From Harmothoe impar (Eukaryota > Annelida > Polychaeta > Phyllodocida > Polynoidae): a stretch of 64,000 nucleotides of DNA. The DNA is taken from contig OX381704.1 of NCBI GenBank assembly GCA_947462335.1, positions 44,830,942 through 44,894,941 on the forward strand. Reading direction: 5' to 3'. The position numbers and the translations under genes were made by a program. Position 1 is the first letter of the stretch, and the number at the start of each line of letters is the position of its first letter. A model generated the notes under the pieces. It saw only the letters and a program-made list of their open reading frames with translations, did no database searches and was not told the origin of the DNA. Of the stretch, positions 23,735-34,619 are shown piece after piece.

Positions 23735-24030
23735 GTCTCCCCTATAAGGGGAAGATGGGAGTTGTGGTACGCTGCCCCACCCACCTGTACATGTATGGGA
23801 CCACCTACATTTGTCTCCCCTATAAGGGGAAGATGGGAGTTGTGGTACGCTGCTCCACCCACCTGTACATGTATGGGACTACCTACTTTTGACTCCCCTA
23901 TAAGGGGAAGATGGGAGTTGTGGTACGCTGCTCCACCCACCTGTCCATGTATGGGACTACCTACTTTTGACTCCCCTATAAGGGGAAGATCGGAGTAGTG
24001 GTACGCTGCTCTACCCACCAGTACATGTAT
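23735..24030. repeat. 78-bp tandem array related to the 80-bp array
   Basis: CTATAAGGGG starts at 23742, 23820, 23898 and 23976, a 78-bp period. The unit shares GAAGATGGGAGTTGTGGTAC and GCTGC(Y)CCACCCACC with the 80-bp array but ends in CTGTACATGTATGGGACTAC. Further diverged single units occur near 23391, 24136 and 24416. Confidence 0.9.
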
Positions 24031-24787
24031 AGGACCCCTTACTTTTGTAACACTTAATAAAGGTCAATATGCCCTTTATTCAGTAGAAAATAAACACTAA
24101 GTTTTACCCAAAACGTACCACATACCCCTCTCTCCTCTATAAGGGGAAGATGGGAGTTGTGGCACACTGCTTTACCCACCTGATCATGTATACACTGAAT
24201 AAAGGTCACTATGCCCTTTATTCAGTAGAAAATGAATGGCAACTTGTACCCAAAACGTACATGGCATGGAAGGCCCCCTTTGCCATTTAGTGTCCTACTG
24301 TAGCTGTTGGGGACGAGCTGAAATCAACGTCCCTAGCCCCGGGTGAGAATTGGCAGCCACTCCTTGCCCTCTTGATTGGGTATACAGAAATCTACATGCC
24401 ACATCCCTCTACCCTATAAGGGGAAGATGGGAGGAGTGGTATGCTGCTTCACCCACTAGTACATTTATGTGTCCTACAGTAGGCCTACTTGCAACACAGC
24501 GGAGGGCCCCCTAACCCATTGCTCATTTTCATGTTCATTTCAGTCCCCGCCCATAACGGCCACTCAAGGCCCTGCGCAGTGCCTATGACGTTGTCGATTT
24601 CACTCCTCAACGCTATCTACAACCAGCCATTTATAGGCCACTCAAGGCCCTACTCAGTGCCCCTGCTGTGGGGAGTGGGGGGGGGGTGCCATATTAGGGT
24701 GTCCGTTTGGGAGGTCATGATTCCATTTTTCCATCAACCCCGCTCCCCACGCAGTGGATACCCAAAGTAGTACAATGCCACAAAATG

Positions 24788-26236
24788 TAGTAAAACTACA
24801 AGTTTGTAATGTTGTTAAAGAGGTACCCAGATGTAAATATATTGGCGTAAAAATGCCGGAGACATAAGTTATTACATGTACATGTAGATTCTACTCATAC
24901 TCAAATAGCTTACTCATTGCCAGTGATGAAATTGGTTGATATCTCAGCGAATTGAACTAATTATCAGTTGGTCACTGTCATACAGTGTATAAGATGTGGC
25001 TAAAATGTTTGTGAACGTATTTGTATCAGCATTTGGTATAATATTCAGCTGAAAATTGTCTTTCACCCGCGTCTTACGACGTACATTTTTACACATACTT
25101 AAACAGTTGTTTATATTTAACATGATACATTTATATCATGCCCTCAGTTCGAAAAGGCTGTGACCCATACTCTTTAAAACCTATGGTTACAGCTGCTTTT
25201 CACTGAAGGGACAAATTAGCTAGTATATTATGGTTTGCATGTATATGCACTGTCATAAGCGTTAAGTATATCAGTTTAGGCTCAGATACATGCACCTGTA
25301 TTGATATGTGCCTGATGTATGTATCTAGCACCAAGAAGGTATAGGACTAAATATTTAAACCTGATTGATTATGATGTGCAGATCATTCTTTCGCTCCACT
25401 GTCACTCGACCCGCAAGCACTTTCTAAATTACCATAGTGGCTTGTTTTAGGGTTCCAAAAATAATCCATATCCGGTTTTGTTACACAGGGAGAAGAGGGC
25501 TTTGAAATTAATGATGAATGTATATTTAAGACCGCTATTTTGGAATACATAGTAGTTTGAAATAAGCGGTAACATGTCGATTGATGGAATAACCGAGTGA
25601 TAAACAAATGATGCGCATTCACCCATGTCACATCTTATCTGTGGGCTACTGCCATATCACGTGCCTGTGTCGATAAAACAATGTACTGCCTTAGTTTTTG
25701 GGGAAAATGGGATAAAGATAAAAACCTAGGATTCAAATCAAATCTGTTAGATATAATTTTCTGCTTTCGCTGCCTGATCCATCTAGAAAAGTGTTTTTTT
25801 CTACTCTTTTGTTATTTTAGATGTTAATACTCAACAACTCAATTATACTACAAGTGTCATATGTTTATAAGTTTGGTATGAATTGATCTGTATATATTGT
25901 GTTACATTTCAAATGTACAAAAATGATTGAATCATACTGTTAAGTTATTACCGATGTTCATATACTTGTATATCTCATTCTTTATTATCCCCAAATATTT
26001 CCTCAACTGACCACATATTTCCGGTGTCATCCGAAAATGAAAATGAATAAAGAAATATTATTACCGAGGAATAAATTGTGCTGTGTTTCGCTTCACACTA
26101 TAGCTTTACCCTTTAAGGATAGCATGATGCCTCAAGTGTTTACGTTATTTTGTCCTGATGATACATCAGTGCAGTGGTGCAGTCATGAAAAGGTACCAGA
26201 AAAATGTCATCGTATTTGCTGTGTTATACACAGTAT
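24788..26236. other. AT-rich intergenic stretch, no gene recognised
   Basis: I find no exon, strong inverted repeat or tandem array here. Codon-like content is low and stops are frequent in all frames. An AATAAA occurs at about 26045 and could serve as a distal poly(A) site for KIF16B, but nothing else supports it. Confidence 0.5.
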
Positions 26237-26600
26237 AGGCCGTTTTATTCGAATAACCTGGATTACCGATCCGCCGATGGGATTTTTGGGTTTTTGCAAA
26301 TCTCTTCTTTTTTCACCCCTGTTTTCTTTTTTTGGAGAATTTAACCCCCCTACCTCCCCCCAAAAAATGGAAAAAAGTATATGCTGACCAGCAAAAACAC
26401 AAAATTAGACCGAGTATTTCTCAATTATACCTCCATTTGATAACCAAAGGAGGCTTTCCATGCTTTTTTTCTTTCCTCCGCCCCCTGGAAAATGTCAAGA
26501 CCCAGCACCCCCTAAAGGACAGCTATTTTTTTTCCTCCCGCCCCCAAAATATTATCCAAGTTATCAAAAAAGTGGCCATAACATTAGCTGTGATACAAGC
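26237..26600. repeat. Dispersed repeat family, first copy
   Basis: It matches 29727-30080 in direct orientation. Shared words are GGCCGTTTTATTC, GATCCGC, TATTTCTCAAT, TTTTCC runs, and ATCCAAGTTATCAAAAAAG(T/G)TG at the end. Sequence upstream of both copies also matches: GTCCGACCCAGTTCTC at 26849 and 29579, and a diverged version near 26690. An inverted fragment is at about 54915-54966 (GGAGGGACAGGCAC). Non-coding. Confidence 0.7.
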
Positions 26601-27079
26601 TCTGTAAAACGGGAAATCCATGCAGATGAAGACCATTCAGAGCTGTTGGAATATTGCAGCAGTCTAACCTTGTACATGGGTGCCTCGTGTCTGTCCTAGT
26701 TCTTACCCAGTCCTTGCTTATACCATTACCACTTCTATACTTACACTTTAGCATAAATGATAAAAGCTTCACTGACAAAGAAAAGATCTTTCTTTTTTTC
26801 ATTTTTAAGAAAAATTAAAAGAAAAGATATGTGGTCGGGAGCCTCTTGTCCGACCCAGTTCTCGCCCAGCCCTGTCGTATACATGTGGCTACACTTGATG
26901 GCACCGAGATGTAAGACACTAGTGAACAGGAAGTGGTTATTGCCAGGCAAAATGGGCGTTTTAGTGGATTTTTGCATGAGCACAACGGAAAAAACCCTTC
27001 GCCGGCTTCAAGGAACAATTCCTTTCCCGACCTATTTGTCGCCGCTAACAGTCCAACCCTCCTAATTGTATATGGGGCC

Positions 27080-27620
27080 AATATAGCAAGCGACATCCGC
27101 ACACCTGTGGCGTGCGAATAAGCATTGTTATTCGCACAACATGGCGTGTGAATAGTGATCCTTATCCCACACCCAGTAGGGTGCAAGGAAGAGTACATGT
27201 AAAAATCCGAGGCTGTTACCAATAGCCCCTGTGGAGCAGTAGATATGGTGCCTGCTTCTTGTGGGAGGTGGCCGATGCTATCCGCACGCCAGGGGCGTGC
27301 GAAGAACGGCCGTTATTCGTACACTGGGTGCGAATAAGACCACTTACCCATACACTGGGGAGGGTGCAAATTAGAATCTTTATTCCCATATAGTGTGTGT
27401 GGTGTGAATTAAAGGTGTTATTTTCACCCTATGTATGGGGCCGTGCGAATAAGAATGCTTATTTGCACACTGGGGAGGGTATGGATTAGAATCCTTATTC
27501 CCACACTGTGTGGGGTGTAAAAAGGTGTTATTGGCACCCTGTACACCGGGCCATACAGGATTTGCTTTATGTGTGGATTAGAGCTAGTGCTATTCGCACC
27601 CTGTATAGGGTGTGAATTAC
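27080..27620. repeat. String of imperfect hairpins built on GTGCGAATAA
   Basis: About ten palindromic units of 45-60 bp follow one another, e.g. GTGCGAATAAGCATTG then TTATTCGCAC, and GTGCGAATAAGAATGC then TTATTTGCAC. Units share CACTGGGGAGGGT and GTGTGGGGTGTAA linkers. There is no fixed period and no ORF. Confidence 0.7.
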
Positions 27621-28410
27621 AGACTAAAACTACTTCATAGTGTCTAAGAAAAATGAAACACTTTGTTCGTTTCTTTTCTTTATATACCAAAAGGACAATT
27701 CTAGATAATTGACTCAGGGTCCATACCCTGAGGCATATACGACGCCTGGCTTTTTCTTTAAGACGTTTTTTAGCCATTTTAAAATGCTTATTACTCAGTT
27801 TCTATTTTAGTTAGAAAAAATACAATAAAATATAAGAATGGGCAACATCGGGGGACAAATATTTCCTTCAAAAAGTAAATCAATATCTCTTTTCTTCTAC
27901 TCACAAATCAACTGCGATCTTTGGGTATTTTTTCTCTCTTTTCTATAAACACTTAAGTACTGTTAAATGACTACCCTCTAAATGAACTTTCCATAGGCTG
28001 CAAGGTTAAAAAAAAAAATTGGAGCTGATAGAAATGCTATTCTCACCAAAGAAGTATCACATTTCTATCTTTCTGCCATGAATTTACCATCTTACATATT
28101 AAAATGCCATCCAACCAAGCTAAAGTGCCCTCCATGTTATTTAAATTACTTAAATGAACTTTATTACCCTGAACATACCAAAGACAAGGACTCAGTATAG
28201 TTCTCGTACCACCCGTCTTCTACATGGTGGCGCCACAAGTATTTAATTTCCACCTGTGGTACCGCTGCTACTCACAAGGGGGTGTGTTGGTTGGACAGAG
28301 GATTAGTATGCCTGCACTCCACAACGGGGCTCTGTGTTGTCACCTATTGCTGCGCTATGTACGTCGCAGTTGGTAGGTGGTACATGCCCGCAGCCGGCGA
28401 CTGTCGCCCA

Positions 28411-28484
28411 CACCCCCCTGCACACCCACACCCACCTGCTCTCCCACACACACCTGCTCACCCACACCCACCTGCTGGCCTGAA
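28411..28484. repeat. CACACCCACCTGCT low-complexity minisatellite
   Basis: A C/A-rich tract repeats CACACCCACCTGCT and CCCACACACACCTGCT three times. It is non-coding low-complexity sequence. Confidence 0.8.
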
Positions 28485-28721
28485 ATGGAATAACATTCAT
28501 GTATGACACATGACTTGAGGGTACCTTTAAACAAGGAATTCATTTCTGATGCCAGAATTGACCAATAAATGAGTATAAGGGAGTACTATATCTAACTGCA
28601 CATGATAAGCTACAGACCCAGGTTTGTCGAAATGGTGTTAAACATCCATTACTCATTCACACACCCAGCTTACCCTGAGTCATCTGTGAGGCCACTCACA
28701 CGCTCAATCTTTTCTACAATA

Positions 28722-29083
28722 GGCCACTTAAAGAAAAAAAGTTGTTTCTCATCACCAAGCAGTGAAAAATATGACGAGGGCGTTTTTTATTTGATTTAAT
28801 TTTTTTTACTCGGGACATACATAGGAAAATTTGGACTTTTCGCGATCAATTTTCACATTTCAGCAATTCTGAGTTTATTGATCAGCAAAAGTTGTTACAA
28901 TGCCACTTATTCCTAGCTGTCTGCATTACTAACACCATAAGCTTTAATTTGATACCAAATTTGCCAATAATTTTTCCACTTTTAACATATTTTTCATAAA
29001 AATGAAAAAGAAAAAGTTTTCCCCAAATCATGATTTTTATGATGCGCGCGGTGATGAGAAACAACTTTTTTTTTTGAGTGGCC
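28722..29083. mobile_element. 362-bp inverted-repeat element (GGCCACT ends)
   Basis: Inverted ends of about 34 bp read GGCCACTTAAAG then GTTGTTTCTCATCACC, and the complement at 29050-29083. The GGCCAC terminus recalls the element at 2548. The interior is AT-rich and non-coding. No clean target duplication is visible (ATA against AAA). Confidence 0.75.
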
Positions 29084-29726
29084 AAAATTAGGCCAACGCC
29101 CACCTTCCTGCCCCTCCCCCTACACATGTACGTTTTAGCAGAGGAAAAAATAGATCCATCTGGGAATCGAACCTCCGCCTCCCACGGCCATAGCTTTTTA
29201 CAATGGTGTATTGGGGCCCTTGATAGGGGGGTCCCCATGTCTGTGTTGTCCCTCATCTCATTTAAGTGTTAATCAGGTCCATGGACCCTGTTGTCCCAGG
29301 TTCGGTCCGTATATGGGCCCTGTGGACCTGCTGACCAGCCTTCGGCTGTGTTGGTTTTAAAACTACATCATCATCATCCCATGTCGATCTTAAGAAATGC
29401 TCATGTCGCCATCTCGATTTTAAGAAATGACCCATATCCCATGTCACGGTCTATTAACTTATTATGTCCCATGTCACTAAGCCAAAAAAGGTCAATGTCG
29501 TCGTGTCGAATTTAGGGATCTAGGGCCATTGTATTGCACCACCAATGCCATTGCCAAACATGTGGTTGGGGGCCTCGTGTCCGACCCAGTTCTCACCCAA
29601 CCTTGGCTTACAGATCTGCCTACACCGAGACATCAGAAACTGGTGTACGTGTCACAGGACATGTATGTCCTATCAGGAGCCCCTGTTCCGTGACCAAAGC
29701 TACCTGCCGTCCCGGGGAGCCCTTGG

Positions 29727-30080
29727 GCCGTTTTATTCTGAAAACTTATTGATCCGCTGGCTTTTTTCTTTAAATTGACACAGCCTACAATGGCGTTGTG
29801 TGCCTGTCCCTCCAGTAGGGGCTTCAACATGAATCAATCAATGCTGACTAACAAAATCTCAACATCTAGCCTTTCAAAATGGGGGTATTTCTCAATACAT
29901 TTGTCTACCTTAATTTGCCAGCCCAAACGAGGGATTTTCCAAGCCTTTTCCCCCTCTGACCGTTGGCAAATTTTGTGACCCATGCAGCTCCCCCTGTAGG
30001 GGAGCCTTTTTCCTCTCCCCTTCCAAAAAGTTGGAGCCCGTAATCCAAGTTATCAAAAAAGGTGTCATCTTTCAGGTGAT
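29727..30080. repeat. Dispersed repeat family, second copy
   Basis: Partner of 26237-26600 in direct orientation, also extending upstream to about 29560. It contains CACAGCCTACAATGGCGTT, which recurs inverted near 54950. Non-coding. Confidence 0.7.
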
Positions 30081-31109
30081 GCAGAGTTAGCAAGTACCGC
30101 ATGGCGTGCATTATGCCAACCCTTAGGGAATGTATAAACACCAAAGTTAGCATTAGTGACATTAGTGACTTATATGCAAGGGCTGCGTTGACGGCTCATA
30201 TACCATGACGACATATATGGCATGGTGCATCCAAGCACTATAAACGTGGCTGGCCCCAGTCTCGGGCCCCGACTGTACGTTTACATTCTCATGAGTCTGG
30301 GGGAGTACTTATAGCTCTATACACCTACACTGGACCTTATATACTCTGCTACTGCATGTGTATCAGCACTAAGGAGAACGTGGGTTCGAACCCCAATCTT
30401 GCTCAATTAGTAGTACTGTTGATATCTGTATAATGCAGCTGGATCTATGCTTCAAATTGATTGAATAAACAATGCACAAAAACGTTCTACCTAGTGTGCC
30501 ATGGTGGGGTTCGAACCCACACTCCTCATTGAAAAATGATCCAGGATTCCAGATCATTTGCTTTAGATATAAATTCGTCCAGGCCCAGTAATGGGCCTGG
30601 GGAGCTCGAGGCTGGGCTGGTCCCCGCCGGGGTCCCCGCCAGTGAACACATCACTTTCCACATCTTCTAAATTCTTGCAATTAATTGCAGATGGTTTCCT
30701 GTTGATAAATTCTTCTGGATACCTAAAAAAAAGACCTGACCGAAAGACTTCCCCATATACCCTGGTGAGTCTCCAATTAACCTTGCCCCGATAGCAGCTC
30801 ACACCAGAGTCCTTTCTACTTCATTTCACCCCTTGTGGGTAGAATAGTTCTATGATATCTAACACCTCGGGTTGTGCTATAAGGGTTTATGTCAACATAG
30901 ATGAAGTTGCACTTGTAGTTTTTTTTATGTGAGAAAGGTGAGGCTCATAGGTTATGAACAGTGCAGAAGCCGTTCTTTGTCGGCGCTAATGAAAGGCACA
31001 TTCTTAGCCCTGGACGTCCTTTCCCTATTGCGTCGTACATGAGATTTTACCTGTTGCGTACTATATGATATGACTTCTTAGTAGAAAAGAGAAAAGAAAC
31101 AGACTAACA

Positions 31110-31251
31110 GAGTCAAAAGGGAGTCTAGATTGCCCCCAGAATGCCTCTCCTCTTTATGGGAGCCTATGCTGATTAGGGTAGCATTATAAGTACCTGGGCT
31201 TCCCTAGAGAGGGGAGGTTTTCTGGGGGCAACCTGAACTCTCTTTTGACTC
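31110..31251. mobile_element. About 142-bp inverted-repeat element
   Basis: The arms GAGTCAAAAGGGAG then TTGCCCCCAGAA at 31110 pair with TTCTGGGGGCAA then CTCTCTTTTGACTC ending at 31251. There are about 32 bp per arm with a few mismatches. The interior is GCCTCTCCTC / GAGAGGGGAGG, itself complementary. MITE-like; no duplication seen. Confidence 0.7.
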
Positions 31252-31265
31252 TATTTCTTTTGTCC

Positions 31266-31645
31266 CCCCGGGGGGGGGGGGGGGGGTTGTCACTTAGCTT
31301 TCAAGAAAAATCGCCATACCAAGGGTGCAGTTTCAAGAAAATCGTCATAACAAGGGTCTAATTTTCATCAAGATGTCCCGAGTTTTCACCAAAATTCCCC
31401 AGTTTTCACTTAAATATCCCAGGTTTTCTCATAATCCTTTGCACAAGAGCAATTATTTAAGCAGATTTTTCCAAACATGGTAATTTGTTCTCACCTTTCC
31501 CCCCAAACCTAGGAGCTTTTGTCTGAAAATTCCATACCAAGGGTAGGTTTTGGGAGTCAAAATCGCCATGACAAGGGTAAGAGTTGTCAAAGGTCCAGCC
31601 GCACACCTGTGCCAAAAAGAATTAAGTGCCCCCCCCCCCCCCCGG
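31266..31645. repeat. Repeat bounded by CCCGGG homopolymer ends
   Basis: It starts with C6 G14 and ends with C14 GGGC. Between these are diverged repeats of the type CGCCATACCAAGGGT, TTTTCA(C/T)CAAAAT and AAGGGTAAG. It resembles the 62873-63291 element in build, but its flanks do not match each other. Confidence 0.55.
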
Positions 31646-32884
31646 GCTTTTCTCTATGCACCCAACATGCCTATAACCCCCTATAACATGTGGTCGCTGG
31701 ACTCATGTAGGACATAGTCCTCGCAGGCACCCGGCAGGATCTGACAGAAGTTGATGTCACTCTGACAGCAGAATGCTGGTACCCGGGCTGGTACGCTGAG
31801 TTCAAACATGACATGTTATTTCCTGAGCTGCTGAAAGGGGCTGGAGGGAGGGGAGGGGTATTGTTTATGAACACTACAGAGGTTATCCTTGCTTTATACA
31901 CGGATTGACTATCTCTTTGGTCAAGAATACCAAGCTCCCACTGACCTCAGTGGACTAAATCTACGCGGAGCCACATGCAACAATTCAGGGTAGTGGCAAT
32001 AGAGAACCACCCGGGGAGGTGTCTTAGATTTTTTTCACTTGGATGTGTGGTCATTAGATTCGGAGGCCACATCAAGGGGTTCTAAAGTGGCTTTTCCACT
32101 ATTATAAACAGGTACATAGGTAGGCCTACATTAATTAATTTCCTACATAAAAATAAACACACGGAGGCGCATATTTATTCATTTATCATTTGGTTAACTT
32201 GCTCCTCATGGTTTGTGGGATGCACACCTTTCTTGAATATCCTCCTTATTTTACTGCATACTGATAAAAAAAAATACCCCTTGCTCTTACAGTAGTTGCA
32301 AGTAGCATTGCGTGGCTGGGCAGTAGTTGTGAATGGCATCATAACGACACTTGTCACACATCTAAGATTTCTGGTTATCCTTGGGTGTCTTCTTCCTAGG
32401 TGCTGTTTTCTGCTTTGCTTGCTGTATCTGACTGCGTGGACCGCGCTGTCCTCCTCCCAGTCATGCCATACAATTCAGTAATTACCTTGTCGTCTAGAAC
32501 GGAAATGGGAATACAGAAGATGTGTCTAACTTGGACACTGTAGAAAGTAGTCTACTCAGTCCGATAGTTGCTGTGTGAGAGTTTCCTCTTAGAGATACCA
32601 TAATTAAGCAGTGATGGATTATACGATTTAAAAAGCCCCCACATGCCCAGAAAGCTTCAAGTCTTGGCTTTCACTGTGTATCCTTATATATTTGATATTC
32701 CATTCCAATCTGAGTAAAAATGTAAAAATTCTGAAACAGGGCAGGGAAACGGCCGCTTTTGCGGCCCTCAGCGGTACAGGTAAACACCCTACATTATGTT
32801 GTTGTAATAAGATTTCTGGATCATATCGATGTTGAATATTTAGTCTAGTCAATTACTAATGTCTAGGATTCGGTCTTATGATAC

Positions 32885-33810
32885 AAGTACTACTTAGATG
32901 TCGACTGGCTACGTCGGGTAGTGCAGCTATGGTCCCGAGCCATGCTCCACATCTCCATATACATATATTATGTCGATCGACCACTGCGGTGGTGCCTGAC
33001 CATGATTCCCAATTCTATATACTACTTACACACGTTAATGTTTGCTGGTGCCTAACTCTAATTACCATTGTTACATACTACTTACACGTCGAGTGCCCGC
33101 TTTTGGCGGTGTCAGCCCATGATTCCCATTTCCATATACTACTTATACACGTTGACCACCCGCGTTTGGTGGTTCCCAAGACTGATTCCCATGTTCATAA
33201 ACTATGTGCAATGTACTTGCATGTTGACTGACCACTGAACTAAACAAGGCGCCTGGACATTAAAATTCATCGTTTATTCTTAAACTACATACCTCAAATA
33301 TTCTAAGACATAAATGGTAAGTAGTAAGATGTTATAACGTTGTTTAATTAGCAGTATTCTTGGATATTTCGGGGGATCTGCCCCGACTCTCGTTTTCTCT
33401 TCAATTGATCACTTTTCCTGGTCTCTGATTGACCACCTTTCCTGGTCCTCATTTGGATATACTACATGTACTTACATTAAGTATTAGAACATGGTTGAAG
33501 CTTATCACATATTTGACCTGTTAATGATTAAGTATCTATTTGACTTTAAGATACACACTCTCTATGACTTTTAGATATTATCTTTCTGAACATTGGAAGC
33601 ATGATTATGCACCATTAGAAATAGCCAGTGAACATGCAAGTAGTATTATGGAAATGGGTAGCATGCATGGTCAGGCACCACCCAAAGTGTAAAGTCAACC
33701 TGTAAGTAGTATAAGGGAATGTGCATCAAGGTCAGGCACCACCCAAATTATTCAATCAAAAAGTAGTATATGGAAATGGGAATCATGGTCAGCAGCCATT
33801 TACATTATCT
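32885..33810. repeat. Fold-back region with diverged tandem sub-repeats in each arm
   Basis: The left arm (about 32940-33240) repeats ATACTACTTACAC, then GGTGCCTGACCATG, then ATTCCCA three or four times. The right arm (about 33615-33805) carries the complement, e.g. AAGTAGTATATGGAAATGGG then GGTCAGGCACCACCC. Arms are separated by about 380 bp. Non-coding. Confidence 0.75.
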
Positions 33811-34389
33811 AGCTACTTGTTGAGGTGTGCACGTGCCCTTCCAGCACGAGCCCCTCCCACACGAGACCATCCTGTTCACCTGACAGCTGTCTTTCACCCT
33901 AACGCCATGTTAACATTTCTCTGGGTACCAACTTGGAGGGGATTCCCCTGTCGACAGCACAACTGTTTTATACGTCAAATAGTATTTTTTTTTTTTTATT
34001 TGGACACGAGTTTGCTCTACACTTTCCAGCCAGAGGCAATCTAGGCGGATCTAGGCTTACTGTTCAAGAATTGGGCATTCAATGATCTAGTAGTATAGAT
34101 TGTAAAGGACCTCATTTTTTAATAATCGATAAAAATCACTTTGAGGACCATCAAACAATGTCCCCTCAGTTGAAATCCTGGGGATGCTTAATATGTTAGG
34201 AGTGAGAGCGGGTAAGAGACTGACATGTGAAAAAATATTGATATCATAACCATAAACGTCGAAGATATGGGTGGTACAATTTCGCTTTGCACGTGTTGCA
34301 TCCGCCGTCTGTGGATGACGCTGATATTGTACATGCCACGAGAAGTAGCTGTGGTGCCACCCTCTCTTAGACGTGTGGAAAGGGAACTA

Positions 34390-34611
34390 CCGTAAATTCC
34401 CGCGTATTACCTGCGTCTCGCGTATAACCCGCACCCCCAACTCAGGAGAATCCTATAACCCGTTTTTGGATCTGAAAATCTCGATTTTAGTACTGTTCTA
34501 TAGTAATAAAACCCCTCGTATAACCCGCTCCCTATATAGACATGTTTGGTATCAAATGAAAGCTGGGTTTGATTCGCATACAACCCGCGGGTAGGACGCG
34601 GGAATTTACAG
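34390..34611. mobile_element. Family-A MITE, intergenic copy
   Basis: TA flanks lie at 34388-34389 and 34612-34613. The ends are CCGTAAATTCCCGCGTATTA and CGCGGGAATTTACAG. The interior has CGTATAACCCGC words in the same layout as the copy at 13303. No ORF. Confidence 0.8.
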
Positions 34612-34619
34612 TACTCATA

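Larger units (their letters stand above)
21744..24779. mobile_element. 3036-bp fold-back transposon with 8-bp target duplication
   Basis: The ends are 26-bp inverted repeats starting GGCATTGTACTACTT and ending GGTATCCAC inward, with one mismatch. They are flanked by a perfect direct 8-bp duplication ACAAAATG (21736-21743 and 24780-24787). The interior is built from further inverted pairs: GCTACAGTAGGACAC near 22076 against GTGTCCTACTGTAGC near 24293; ACCCAATCAAGAGG near 22693 against the CCTCTTGATTGGGT block near 24370; and CCTCCGCTGTGTTGCAAGTA near 23047 against its complement near 24500. Between these lie two tandem arrays and several palindromes. I see no transposase ORF; the element is non-autonomous. 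An 8-bp duplication occurs in hAT and some other superfamilies, but these termini are not ones I recognise. Confidence 0.88.

Noticed and set aside
23695..24018. 107-residue minus-strand frame with repeated GAAYHNSHLPLIGE
   Set aside because: It is the translation of the 78-bp tandem array.
29160..30530. tRNA genes suggested by GGTTCGAACCC-type words near 29165, 30383 and 30510
   Set aside because: Only T-arm-like palindromes are present; no acceptor stem or anticodon arm can be formed.
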